Below the pieces are notes generated by a model. It had not been told where the DNA came from. It saw only the letters and a program-made list of their open reading frames with translations, and ran no database searches. From JBNJGT01 sp051819765 (GTDB taxonomy: Archaea; Nanobdellota; Nanobdellia; Woesearchaeales; JACJVW01), in the NCBI GenBank assembly GCA_051819765.1, contig JBNJGT010000028.1, positions 1-21,025 on the forward strand: 21,025 bases of DNA, in the 5' to 3' direction. The translations under genes were made by a program, and so were the position numbers. Of the stretch, positions 1-6,850 are shown piece by piece; the first letter of the stretch is position 1; every line of letters begins with the position of its first letter.

Positions 1-77
1 AAATAATTTAACAATTCTTTAGTCAGGTCAGAATCAATGCTAAACAACACAGGACCCGATGGACTACTGTATAGCAA
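1..77 (-). CDS. Possible 5' fragment of a gene leaving the window
   Basis: Read on the minus strand from a TTG codon at 77, the frame stays open to the window edge and would encode about 25 residues of ordinary composition (LLYSSPSGPVLFSIDSDLTK and onward). An in-frame stop lies just upstream, and there is no ATG. The palindromic TTTAAA at 106-111 could serve as its TATA box, about 32 nt upstream, shared with the operon that starts at 137. The fragment is too short to assign a family, and it may be a chance open frame. The sequence to the left of the window would decide. Confidence 0.22.
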   Translation of the reverse strand, partial: MLYSSPSGPVLFSIDSDLTKELLNY

Positions 78-105
78 TGAAACCGACCTTCAAAAAATCA
101 AAAAC

Positions 106-114
106 TTTAAATAA
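106..114 (+). promoter_or_regulatory. TATA box for the 137-2508 operon
   Basis: TTTAAATAA is centred about 27 nt upstream of the ATG at 137. That places the transcription start at or next to the start codon, so the first gene is probably translated from a leaderless mRNA. The core TTTAAA is self-complementary and could also fire leftward. Confidence 0.55.
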
Positions 115-136
115 CACTACCCCCAGAGAATGAAGA

Positions 137-373
137 ATGGAAGATTTACCAAAACCCTTGGCCAAAAGCCTTCTGATACTGGTTATTGCCAGTACTTTAT
201 TGACAGCAGGGGCGTTTCTATATGTCAATGATACTCTCGACACATTTGATACAGAGCCACGCGAAGACCATCAGAGGCCCTCGTATGATGAAGGGAGCCC
301 AGAGCCTGCCTCAAGCGGAGGAAAGGTTGCCATAACAATTGCAAGAGGTGCGAATAATGGAGATTTCCAATAA
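137..373 (+). CDS. Small single-pass membrane/exported protein, first gene of surface operon
   Basis: The 78-residue product has a short charged N-terminus, one hydrophobic segment at about residues 9-30 (LAKSLLILVIASTLLTAGAF), and then a polar, acidic and proline-rich tail with no predicted fold. The topology suggests an N-terminal anchor or uncleaved signal with the tail outside the cell. No family is recognised. The ATG at 137 fits leaderless initiation from the TATA box at 106-114. Its last 17 bases overlap the next gene, whose ribosome-binding site lies inside this reading frame, so the two are probably co-translated. Position and size would suit an assembly or anchoring accessory for the exported proteins that follow, but that is inference from context only. 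Confidence 0.6.
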   Translation: MEDLPKPLAKSLLILVIASTLLTAGAFLYVNDTLDTFDTEPREDHQRPSYDEGSPEPASSGGKVAITIARGANNGDFQ

Positions 374-1004
374 GACAGTAATCCTATCAGTGATCGTGGC
401 AGTGGTCATCTCATTGGGAGGAACATCATTTGTCCTTATGAAGTTAGCAGATATGCAGGATATCATGCGTATAACAGGGCTTGCAACGGATGGATATGTA
501 CAGATCAACATAAATGAGACCCTTTTGATTGACGTGGACCCTACACACAATACCATCAATTTCGGTACCTGCAGCCCACCGATCGGCGGCGCAGAGACGA
601 TCTCCTCAGAGATGGACCCTACACAGGTCAATGCGACAAACGTGGACTGCTGGAGTTCAAACCTTCCAGCCTATATCAAGATTGAAAATCAAGGTAATGT
701 GGATGTGAATCTTACCTTCACCAGTGATGCGAATGGAGCAGATCTTTTAGGAGGAACCAACCCGCACCTGTATTATTACGCACATAATGACACTGCAGAC
801 CCTGGTTGCGCAGGTACCCTACAGTCGACCACGAACGAGATAACAGACAATACAGAGACAACAGAGTATGCTGTCTGCTCAAACCTGACCAAAGGATCAC
901 CAAGTCCGGCAGTGCAGTTCAACATCAACATAACAATCCCTCAGGATGCTGCAGGAGGCAGTTCGACAGAAGCCAATCTGACATTCAGTGGCGTGTCCAT
1001 ATGA
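357..1004 (+). CDS. Exported N-anchored surface protein (hypothetical)
   Basis: The start is the ATG at 357, preceded at 345-350 by the Shine-Dalgarno sequence GAGGTG with 6-nt spacing. The TTG further upstream at 339 has no such support. The 215-residue product begins MEISNKTVILSVIVAVVISL, a hydrophobic anchor at about residues 7-30. An Asn/Thr/Ser-rich ectodomain follows, with many N-x-S/T sequons and several Cys (for example in FGTCSPP, NVDCWSS and DPGCAG) that could form disulfides. The pattern is that of an archaeal surface or fibre subunit, loosely reminiscent of pilin-like and TasA-like proteins, but no defining motif is visible. It overlaps the upstream gene by 17 nt and the next gene by ATGA, which indicates translational coupling. 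Confidence 0.75.
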   Translation: MEISNKTVILSVIVAVVISLGGTSFVLMKLADMQDIMRITGLATDGYVQININETLLIDVDPTHNTINFGTCSPPIGGAETISSEMDPTQVNATNVDCWSSNLPAYIKIENQGNVDVNLTFTSDANGADLLGGTNPHLYYYAHNDTADPGCAGTLQSTTNEITDNTETTEYAVCSNLTKGSPSPAVQFNINITIPQDAAGGSSTEANLTFSGVSI

Positions 1005-2092
1005 AGCGATTTATCTTATTCTTTTTACTTTTGCCTGTTTGTTTTTCCATCGGGATTAGTCCGCCGGATATCAATATTGACTATGAACCTGGAAAAGAAA
1101 TATCCACCAAGGTCAGGGTGATCAATGCCAGGGATGTGGAGATTCCAGCCCGGATCACGGCAGACGGGTTTCTTTCGAATTACACTACGTTTGATAAGGA
1201 AACATTCCTGATCCCACCTCGTTCATCAGAGACAATCGGATACACCATCACCCTGCCGGAGGGGTTAGAGCCGGGACCTCATAAGGGATATATTGTCATA
1301 AAGGATAACAAGGAATACGGCGGTGGCATGTTCAGCGTGTCTGTGCGGGTGAAGCAGACAGTCAGGACATTCGTCTCGTATCCGGGCAAATTTGCAATAC
1401 TCACGGTCAATGCAGAAAACGTGAATGAGGGCGAGCGTGTACCGTATACAATCTCTATCGAAAACAAAGGGCAAGAACCAATCAGGGAAGCAACCCTTGA
1501 GCTCGCGGTGAGGGCAGGAGATAAAACCCCGCATACACACACAACAGGTGGACTGACGGTGATGCCTGATACGACGCATACCATCAAAGACACCCTGAGT
1601 CCTCTTGAGAAAGGAGAATACAGCCTAGAGGCCACATTCATATATGATGAAGAGAAGACCAGTGAAGATCAATTCTTTGTCGGAGCGTATGAAGTGCTCC
1701 TGTCCAACCACTCGCAGCGTCTGTATGCAGGTGAGATCACACCTTTCAAAGTAAGACTGAAAAGCAACTGGAATGGAGAGATAGAAAATGTCCGGGTGAT
1801 CCTAGACCTGCGGGGAAAGGAATACGCAACACAACCCGTTACCCTCTCAGCATTCCAAAACAAGGAACAGGTCATCTATGTGGATGATAGGACCCTCACA
1901 GATGGAACCACATATAATGCGACCCTGTCGGTGCTGTTTGAGAACCAAAGCTTTTCCCGTGACGTTACCCTTCCTGTGGAAAAACGAGCAGCTGAAGAGA
2001 GCCCGCTTAATGTGAGCGTAGTCTCAGTCTCGCTATTGGCCATACTGATTATCCTGATTGCAGTCCATATCTACATCTCGCGAAGAAAATGA
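1001..2092 (+). CDS. Secreted multi-domain beta-sandwich protein with C-terminal membrane anchor
   Basis: The ATG at 1001 overlaps the previous stop as ATGA and opens a clear signal peptide (MKRFILFFLLLPVCFSIGIS). The same frame is open upstream from 806, but that stretch is a shadow of the preceding gene. The 363-residue protein has repeated beta-rich segments. The first, at about 20-120, includes IPPRSSETIGYTITLP and PGPHKGYIVI, a pattern typical of Ig-like, DUF916-like or pilus-chaperone-like domains. Two or three further Ig-like modules follow at about 130-330. A transmembrane helix lies at about 337-358, followed by a basic SRRK tail. The topology is a large external region with a cytoplasmic basic stop. 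It could bind or scaffold the exported products of the same operon; that role is inferred. Confidence 0.75.
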   Translation: MKRFILFFLLLPVCFSIGISPPDINIDYEPGKEISTKVRVINARDVEIPARITADGFLSNYTTFDKETFLIPPRSSETIGYTITLPEGLEPGPHKGYIVIKDNKEYGGGMFSVSVRVKQTVRTFVSYPGKFAILTVNAENVNEGERVPYTISIENKGQEPIREATLELAVRAGDKTPHTHTTGGLTVMPDTTHTIKDTLSPLEKGEYSLEATFIYDEEKTSEDQFFVGAYEVLLSNHSQRLYAGEITPFKVRLKSNWNGEIENVRVILDLRGKEYATQPVTLSAFQNKEQVIYVDDRTLTDGTTYNATLSVLFENQSFSRDVTLPVEKRAAEESPLNVSVVSVSLLAILIILIAVHIYISRRK

Positions 2093-2508
2093 AAGCCCGG
2101 ACGTTCATCATCATATCCTTGTTGATTGTGCTTATCCTACCGAGCATACTTTCCCTTGGCTATCAGACCTATGTAACACTTGAGATACGGGAGATACCAT
2201 TGGACGTGACAGTCATGGACGGTGTGGCACTGAATACAGACCAGGATGCCTTGCATATGGGAGGAACGGTCCCAGGCGGCGGGACGAAACGCAAATTCAG
2301 GGTATCCAACACCCATGATGTGCCGGTCGAGGTGACAATAACACACGAGGACTTTCCCCATCGTATAACGATGAACCCGAGTCAATTCAGACTTGAACCA
2401 AACGACTCGAAGCAGGTGGAGGCGCATGTCACCACCACTGAAGATGCGCCCTACGGCAGCTATAACACAACCGTATTGGTAAGAATAGAGCGCATCATAG
2501 GCCGGTAA
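2089..2508 (+). CDS. Small secreted Ig-like beta-sandwich protein
   Basis: The ATG at 2089 overlaps the previous stop as ATGA. The 139-residue product has a signal peptide or anchor (MKARTFIIISLLIVLILPSI, cleavage near SLGYQT). After that comes one beta-rich domain of about 110 residues with the alternation expected of an Ig-like or MSP/chaperone-like sandwich (TKRKFRVSNTHDVPVEVTI, then FRLEPNDSKQVEAHV). It has no second membrane segment and no cysteines after the signal. It resembles the first domain of the upstream anchored protein in style and may be its soluble partner. It is the last gene of the operon, and its end overlaps the end of the convergent cbf5 gene by 14 bp. Confidence 0.7.
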   Translation: MKARTFIIISLLIVLILPSILSLGYQTYVTLEIREIPLDVTVMDGVALNTDQDALHMGGTVPGGGTKRKFRVSNTHDVPVEVTITHEDFPHRITMNPSQFRLEPNDSKQVEAHVTTTEDAPYGSYNTTVLVRIERIIGR

Positions 2509-3484
2509 TCCGAGGGTACGTACCGGGCTCCATGAATACCTTGTGGGTTTTGACTGCGATACCCTTTTCTGTCTTCACCATGTCCTTTGAGATCATGGTC
2601 GCTGTCCCTATGGCCACCAATTCATTCTTGAGACTCATGAGGGCAACAGTATCCTCAAGTTGGATGTCAGATTCGACGCTTGCGATACCGGGTGTCGCAA
2701 GGTTTGTGCCGTGACAGACGGGCTCGATGGTCGAATCCAGGATCCACACCTTGGGCATATGAGAGACCGCAAATTCGATGGGTTTTATGCAGGTGCGAAG
2801 GAACGTCTCATTGCCTTCTTTTGCATACTCGACTGCATCCCGTATCTCCTGCAAGGTATACATCTCTGCCTCCTTGAACGGCCCGGCCTTGGTCCTGATG
2901 AGTTCTGCCATGTGGGCCGAGGTCCCAAGCTTCTCACCGATGTCGGTGCACAGCTTCCGGATATAGGTACCTGCCTGACAACCGACCCGGAAGAGCACAT
3001 CCTTTTCCTGGACCTCAAGAATCTGGATATAATAGATCTTCCTGTAACGCCACTGCCGTTTGACAGAACTCTTGATTGGCGGGAGCTGACGTATCTTTCC
3101 CACAAAGGATTCCATGGTGGACCTTATCGTGTCCTCTGGCGCCTCCTTATGCAGATGCATGAGGCAGACGTATTCTTTCCCAGCAGGCAAGAGTGTCTGG
3201 ACGATACGAGTGGCGCGGCCCAGGGCCACGGGCAGGACTCCTGTCACCTTGGGATCAAGGGTTCCGGAGTGGCCAGCTTTATTGAGTGAGAGAATCTGAC
3301 GGGCATAGGCTGAGACCTGGTGGGACGTTGGGCCTTTTGGCTTATTCACACAGATGATGCCAAAATTCGTGTGCTTGTCAAGGGGCCGTTGCGAGGGGTC
3401 TGAGCCGTGCTTGGGGTCTGTCTTTGCGGCCTTGCGCTCGAATATATCCCGCGTGATCCGTTCATAGGGCATGCGTGTATCCAT
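2495..3484 (-). CDS. cbf5: Archaeal tRNA/rRNA pseudouridine synthase Cbf5 (TruB family)
   Basis: Cbf5 is the catalytic subunit of the H/ACA ribonucleoprotein that converts uridine to pseudouridine in rRNA, and in archaea it also contributes to tRNA U55 modification. The 329-residue product carries the family N-terminus (FGIICVNKPKGPTSHQVS, about 41-58) and the catalytic motif GHSGTLDPKVTGVLPVALG, with catalytic Asp at about residue 77. The TruB core continues with GTYIRKLCTDIG. A C-terminal PUA domain spans about 250-329. Length and domain order match archaeal Cbf5. A TATA-like box about 27 nt upstream of 3484 supports this ATG as a leaderless start; the ATG four codons in is the alternative. 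Partners Nop10, Gar1 and L7Ae are not in the window. Confidence 0.95.
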   Translation of the reverse strand: MDTRMPYERITRDIFERKAAKTDPKHGSDPSQRPLDKHTNFGIICVNKPKGPTSHQVSAYARQILSLNKAGHSGTLDPKVTGVLPVALGRATRIVQTLLPAGKEYVCLMHLHKEAPEDTIRSTMESFVGKIRQLPPIKSSVKRQWRYRKIYYIQILEVQEKDVLFRVGCQAGTYIRKLCTDIGEKLGTSAHMAELIRTKAGPFKEAEMYTLQEIRDAVEYAKEGNETFLRTCIKPIEFAVSHMPKVWILDSTIEPVCHGTNLATPGIASVESDIQLEDTVALMSLKNELVAIGTATMISKDMVKTEKGIAVKTHKVFMEPGTYPRITGL

Positions 3485-3506
3485 CAGGATTCAGACATGC
3501 GGTTCC

Positions 3507-3515
3507 TTTTTTAAA
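3507..3515 (-). promoter_or_regulatory. TATA box for cbf5, flanked by GGTTCC direct repeats
   Basis: On the minus strand TTTAAAAAA lies about 27 nt upstream of the cbf5 ATG. On the plus strand the box is bracketed by two copies of GGTTCC (3501-3506 and 3516-3521), one turn and a half apart. The copies could be an operator or simple coincidence. Confidence 0.45.
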
Positions 3516-3601
3516 GGTTCCGCAAGACCAGATAAAATTCATTGTTTCGGATAGCAAGCGTATAATACCTCACCCTCGAAAACAGTTCAGAAGCCAACTT
3601 A

Positions 3602-3973
3602 TCAAGATAGATTTCTTGAGTGCGTAAGATATTCCTTTGCCTCTTGTATAGTCGAGAATTGTTTCATCTCAACGGAAAGGAGTGGTTTTACACCGCCAAG
3701 CAAGACTTTCTTTAGTCCGGTCGCACCAACAACAGCAAATGCACTGATTCTATGCTTAACAGATTCCAACATTTTCTTGTAGGCATCCATTATCCTTACA
3801 GTACCAACACTTCCAGAGATGTCTATCAAATATAACACTTTATCTCTTTGCACTATTACCTCCCCTATCTTGATTATAAGGTCGATGATCTGGGCCTCAT
3901 CCGCCATATTTGAAAAATCCACAAACAAGATATGAGTCCCATTGTGTGCAATCCATTGCAACCGTTCCATCAT
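3602..3973 (-). CDS. STAS/SpoIIAA-like domain protein
   Basis: The 123-residue soluble protein has the layout of the SpoIIAA-like/STAS-like family: an N-terminal beta hairpin (THILFVDFSNM), a helix (DEAQIIDLIIKIGEVI), a central strand (KVLYLIDISGS), and the segment AFAVVGATGLKKVLLGGV, ending in a helix (STIQEAKEYL). Proteins of this type occur as stand-alone regulatory or lipid-binding modules, and their specific role is rarely known. No partner kinase or phosphatase is adjacent. A minus-strand TATA box at 3994-4005 lies about 27 nt upstream of the ATG at 3973, which favours leaderless initiation at the first Met. A second Met follows immediately. Confidence 0.7.
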   Translation of the reverse strand: MMERLQWIAHNGTHILFVDFSNMADEAQIIDLIIKIGEVIVQRDKVLYLIDISGSVGTVRIMDAYKKMLESVKHRISAFAVVGATGLKKVLLGGVKPLLSVEMKQFSTIQEAKEYLTHSRNLS

Positions 3974-3993
3974 ATAGTAGAGGGAGCCATGCG

Positions 3994-4005
3994 TTATAAT
4001 ATTTT
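3994..4005 (-). promoter_or_regulatory. TATA box for the STAS-like gene
   Basis: On the minus strand, AAAATATTATAA is centred about 27 nt upstream of the ATG at 3973. Confidence 0.5.
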
Positions 4006-4039
4006 GGCAGAAGTGAAAAAAAGACCTCTTTTATTTCAC

Positions 4040-4480
4040 ACTCTATGATGGGAAATGCAGTGTGCTCCATAGGTATCGGAGTGGTTAGAGCCTTTGATCA
4101 AGAGGAGCGTCATAGGGCAGGCTTACCGGCAATCGAAGGGTACGAGTTGCAGGCCCATTGCACCCAGGCACGTAGCACACTGGCGTGAGGGATTGAACCG
4201 ATGGGCGAAGGATTGGCATAGGGTCAGTTCACCCAGAGAATCCAAGTTAAAGCCAACTATGAGTACATTCTTGCCCCGGGCAGCCGATTTATTGTGGGCA
4301 CCAGATCAGTAGGGAAGAGTTGGACCCCATCTATCGCCATGACCTGAGATAGGATATCGATCTGAGATCCGATGTGCATAGCGAATCTTGTGAAAGAAGG
4401 TCACAAGCCTGATTAGGGGTTGATATTCGGTGAACCTGAGCCATGAGAGCTTGCGCCTTTCAGCTTTTCATGGGATTAAA
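4040..4480. ncRNA. Candidate structured non-coding RNA region, family unknown
   Basis: The 582 bases between the STAS-like gene and the surface protein carry no credible coding frame. They do hold a dense set of potential stems. There is a perfect 7-bp hairpin 4387-4393/4401-4407 with a 7-nt loop. A nested stem GGATT 4210-4214 / AATCC 4239-4243 encloses GGGT 4221-4224 / ACCC 4231-4234. Another stem is AGTT 4245-4248 / AACT 4255-4258. A long-range GGCGA 4204-4208 / TCGCC 4334-4338 is possible. A two-part hairpin pairs 4441-4446 with 4468-4473 and 4448-4451 with 4462-4465. A plus-strand TATA-like TTTTATTT at about 4029-4036 could start an RNA near 4057, and a minus-strand TTTTTTAAT at about 4475-4483 could start one near 4453. 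I looked for RNase P (GAGGAAAGUC core) and SRP RNA (GGAAGG/AGCAGC) signatures and found neither, so the strand and identity remain open. Confidence 0.35.
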
Positions 4481-4555
4481 AAAGGTCTGCATGGAGGTGA
4501 GAAGGATTTCTTACGCGTTTATCAGATATAACGAAATAGAAATAATATAAAAAAT

Positions 4556-6178
4556 TTATTTTACCTGAAAGTCAGGCTTATTTCCCCGTGTCCGGGAGTA
4601 GACAACCACTGCGACGGCGCCGATTATCACAATCAGCAGCAGTACGCCGACGAGCCAGCCGAGGCCACCGTCATCTTTTTGAGGGGTTGTGGCGTTTCCA
4701 TCCTCTCCGGTCTCTTCAGTAGGGGTAGAGATTGCCTTTACGGGTTTGTCTTCCTCGAGGCTTGCAATCTTCACATTGTCTGCCTCTGAGTCAACAGATT
4801 CAACCTTCTCGACATCGGTTGCAAAGCCCATCTCAATGGAATCTGTCCCTTCGAACAATAAGATCGGGTCTTCCTCGATGACTTCGAACTCACCCTGAAT
4901 CTCGCTTGCGGTTGCTGCAAGGGTCTTTGGTACCTCTACGACATGGTCACCAGCACGTACCTCGTAGGTCACTTCAACAAGAGACTTGGTCTCACCATCC
5001 TTGGTGGTGACGGTTGTTACCTTGGTCTTCTTTTTGACGTTTGAGACCTTGTTGAGGAACTTGCCTTTGGCCTTGTCCTGAAGCTTCTGGGTCACCAGGT
5101 CCTTGATCTCATCAGACATACCGGCATTATTCTGGGCCTTTTCACCCATTTCGTTGACCATCACAGATTCGATGTCGTCAGGTCCGGCACCCATCATCTC
5201 CTGGAGCTGCATGACGTTTCCAAGCCTGTTGACTTCCTCTCCAACAAAGACCTGGGTTGATTTTGCGCCAGTCACAATGTTTTGCAGCTTTTCGGCAATT
5301 GCTGTAAGCTTTTCCTTGACCTTGTCAGGAACATTCTTGTTGGCAATGACATTGTTCAGGATGTTCTGGTGGGCTGGAACAGTTTTGTTCTCTTCTTCAT
5401 CCATGGGCGGAGGAAGTCCGCCGCCGCCAGTGGAATCATCGCCGCCGTCTTCGGAACCGCCGTCGTCAGGGTCACCATCACCTGAATCAGCATTTACAGT
5501 GAATTGCTTCATGTCAGTGACAGGATATATGAAACTCTCATTCGCAGCGGTCGGGGTTACCAGAACCGCGTCAACATAATAAGTCCCTGCACTTGGAGTT
5601 TTCCAGGATATATCATAGCTCAATTCACCATAGGGTTCTGTCGCATATCCATACCCAGGCATGTAGCCATAGCCAGAACCGCTACCATACCCTGGGCCAA
5701 ATCCGGAAACATTCAGGTAATAGTATGCAGGTGGATATACATTGCCATCAGCATCATATCCAGGCCCATAGCCATATCCTGCAACGGAACCGTACCCGTA
5801 TCCGAAATAATCGCCGGTCCTCATATTCGCATTGTTGTTTGCGATAATAGAGAAAGAGCCGTCACAACTACTAGCATTTAATGGATTTCCAGCTAAGTCG
5901 AACAGGCACCCAGTCACACCTTCATCAATATTACGGTCGGCATTCTCTCGTATGAATACCATCATAGAACTGTTCTCGTTGATCAACTCTTCCTTTGAAT
6001 CAATCTCCTCAAGGTCTACTGAAACAGTAAAATCCAGATTATTCCCTTCAGTGACCTCATCGTTATCAAGGTGTATGCCCAACCGTACTGCTGATGCAGG
6101 GCCAGTCAGGAGCAAAATCGTAATAACTGACAGGGTAAGCAAAACACTTACAATCTTTTTATTCTTTAACACTTTCAT
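4556..6178 (-). CDS. Large anchored surface protein with Gly/Tyr-rich segment
   Basis: The start is the ATG at 6178, with Shine-Dalgarno GAGGT 7 nt upstream. The frame is open to 6301, but that extension lacks a ribosome site. The 540-residue protein has a signal peptide (residues 1-30, ending GPASA) and a beta-rich domain (about 31-230) interrupted at 123-186 by a Gly/Tyr-rich stretch (FGYGYGSVAGYGYGPGY and similar). An Asp/Gly/Pro linker follows at 231-262, then a helical region at about 266-380. Next is a beta domain (about 385-450) whose VEVPKTLAATASEI and IEEDPILLFEG resemble extracellular domains of archaeal surface proteins. The protein ends in an acidic linker, a transmembrane helix (about 505-527) and a basic tail. 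It is probably an S-layer-like or adhesive envelope protein. Cys91 and Cys105 could pair. Confidence 0.75.
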   Translation of the reverse strand: MKVLKNKKIVSVLLTLSVITILLLTGPASAVRLGIHLDNDEVTEGNNLDFTVSVDLEEIDSKEELINENSSMMVFIRENADRNIDEGVTGCLFDLAGNPLNASSCDGSFSIIANNNANMRTGDYFGYGYGSVAGYGYGPGYDADGNVYPPAYYYLNVSGFGPGYGSGSGYGYMPGYGYATEPYGELSYDISWKTPSAGTYYVDAVLVTPTAANESFIYPVTDMKQFTVNADSGDGDPDDGGSEDGGDDSTGGGGLPPPMDEEENKTVPAHQNILNNVIANKNVPDKVKEKLTAIAEKLQNIVTGAKSTQVFVGEEVNRLGNVMQLQEMMGAGPDDIESVMVNEMGEKAQNNAGMSDEIKDLVTQKLQDKAKGKFLNKVSNVKKKTKVTTVTTKDGETKSLVEVTYEVRAGDHVVEVPKTLAATASEIQGEFEVIEEDPILLFEGTDSIEMGFATDVEKVESVDSEADNVKIASLEEDKPVKAISTPTEETGEDGNATTPQKDDGGLGWLVGVLLLIVIIGAVAVVVYSRTRGNKPDFQVK

Positions 6179-6235
6179 GGTGCTAACCTCGCTATTCTTT
6201 TTGAGTGTAAATACAGGAACTGTTAGAGTTGGTTT

Positions 6236-6244
6236 CTTTATAAA
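6236..6244 (-). promoter_or_regulatory. TATA box for the surface protein gene
   Basis: On the minus strand, TTTATAAAG predicts a start near 6213 and a leader of about 35 nt containing the GAGGT ribosome-binding site at 6186-6190. Confidence 0.55.
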
Positions 6245-6391
6245 ATTTTTGTTTGTCCTATCTCCATAAGCAGTTTTCTGAAAGGGGTATGGCGCATCCA
6301 TCAGATATTATAAAACTATTGAAATCCTTCCTAATAAACATAAGAAACCAATTTTAAGGCAACTGGTTCTATTGATCACTGAGGTGATACA

Positions 6392-6589
6392 ATGGGATTA
6401 ACCAACAAACGCGAAGAACAGATAAAAAAAATGCCTTACATAGAGACCAAAGTGGAAAAAAGCAAGGATGGACGGTACCTTATAAACCGCACAACTATTA
6501 CACATGTGCGACCGGTCGAATATTATCAGGCAGTCCTTGATGGAGAAAAAGTGGAGTCAGAGCCCAGCGAACTCACGGTCAGCAATTGA
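6392..6589 (+). CDS. Small conserved-looking hypothetical protein
   Basis: The 65-residue soluble basic/polar protein contains a segment MPYIETKVEKSKDGRYLINR followed by TTITHVRPVEYYQAVL. This reads as a small beta-hairpin/helix fold. No family name is recognised and no catalytic residues stand out. The start at 6392 is supported by GAGGTG at 6381-6386 with 5-nt spacing, and by a weak TATA-like ATTTTAAGG near 6350-6359. Its last 33 bases overlap, tail to tail, the end of the minus-strand 55-residue cysteine protein gene. Confidence 0.65.
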   Translation: MGLTNKREEQIKKMPYIETKVEKSKDGRYLINRTTITHVRPVEYYQAVLDGEKVESEPSELTVSN

Positions 6590-6724
6590 AGGCCCAAGAA
6601 AATCTGAAACTTTTTTTTTACATTCTTCAACACAATTCTCTTCAGCCATATTATCAACTTGGGTCGCTGATGCATCACCAAAAAGCCTTTTCATGATTTC
6701 CTTGCATTTCTCTTTTTTGCCCAT
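6557..6724 (-). CDS. 55-residue cysteine-containing small protein, copy 1
   Basis: The ORF has an ATG at 6724 and a TGA at 6557-6559. The product begins MGKKEKCKEIMKRLFGDASA, continues with ENCVEECKKKV and ends near FLGPSIADREFAGL. It is clearly homologous over its full length to the product of 20241-20408: same length, same Cys7, Cys31 and Cys35, and conserved GDASA-QVDNM-EENCVE-C-K-V and DFLGPSIAD. Conservation of an ungapped 55-codon frame between two distant loci is strong evidence that both are real. It looks like a compact helical protein with a C-x3-C pair plus one N-terminal Cys, which could bind metal or form a disulfide. The function is unknown. A TATA box at 6747-6757 lies about 28 nt upstream, and AGAGAGTG precedes the start. 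Confidence 0.85.
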   Translation of the reverse strand: MGKKEKCKEIMKRLFGDASATQVDNMAEENCVEECKKKVSDFLGPSIADREFAGL

Positions 6725-6746
6725 AATTTCACTCTCTTTTTCCAGT

Positions 6747-6757
6747 AATTTAAAAAG
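6747..6757 (-). promoter_or_regulatory. TATA box for small Cys protein copy 1
   Basis: On the minus strand, ACTTTTTAAATT lies between the tRNA 3' end and the small gene, about 28 nt before its ATG. Confidence 0.5.
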
Positions 6758-6767
6758 TTTTCTGTAA

Positions 6768-6841
6768 TGGGCCCACGAGGATTCGAACCCCGGTCAATCG
6801 GTCCGAAGCCGACCGCACTATCCAGACTATGCTATGGACCC
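6768..6841 (-). tRNA. tRNA-Arg (anticodon UCG)
   Basis: A complete 74-nt cloverleaf is present on the minus strand. The acceptor GGGTCCA pairs with TGGGCCC (one U-G), with discriminator A at 6768. The D arm is GCAT/GTGC with GG in the loop. The anticodon stem GTCGG/CCGAT carries the loop CTTCGGA, giving anticodon TCG. The T arm is CGGGG-TTCGAAT-CCTCG. CCA is not encoded. Only 9 nt separate its 5' end from the ferredoxin stop codon and no TATA box is visible in the expected place. It is therefore probably cut out of the eS1-ferredoxin transcript. The tRNA decodes CGA. Confidence 0.93.
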
Positions 6842-6850
6842 TTAAGACAA

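Noticed and set aside
806..1000. Upstream extension of the 1001-2092 gene
   Set aside because: The added residues are a shadow of the preceding gene. The ATG at 1001 gives a signal peptide and a standard ATGA overlap.
2660..3289. Long plus-strand open frame opposite cbf5
   Set aside because: It is antisense to a well-conserved gene and its translation has no recognisable features.
4176..4204. T-arm-like GGTTCAATCC (minus strand) suggesting a tRNA remnant
   Set aside because: The flanking bases do not form a T stem and no other tRNA arms are nearby.
4094..4312. 72-residue plus-strand open frame in the structured region
   Set aside because: Composition is Arg/Ser/Trp-rich with no fold pattern, no ribosome site and no TATA box at the right distance. 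It is better explained as a chance frame in a structured RNA region.
4040..4480. RNase P RNA or SRP RNA assignment
   Set aside because: The defining cores (GAGGAAAGUC; GGAAGG with AGCAGC) were not found on either strand, so a family name is not justified.
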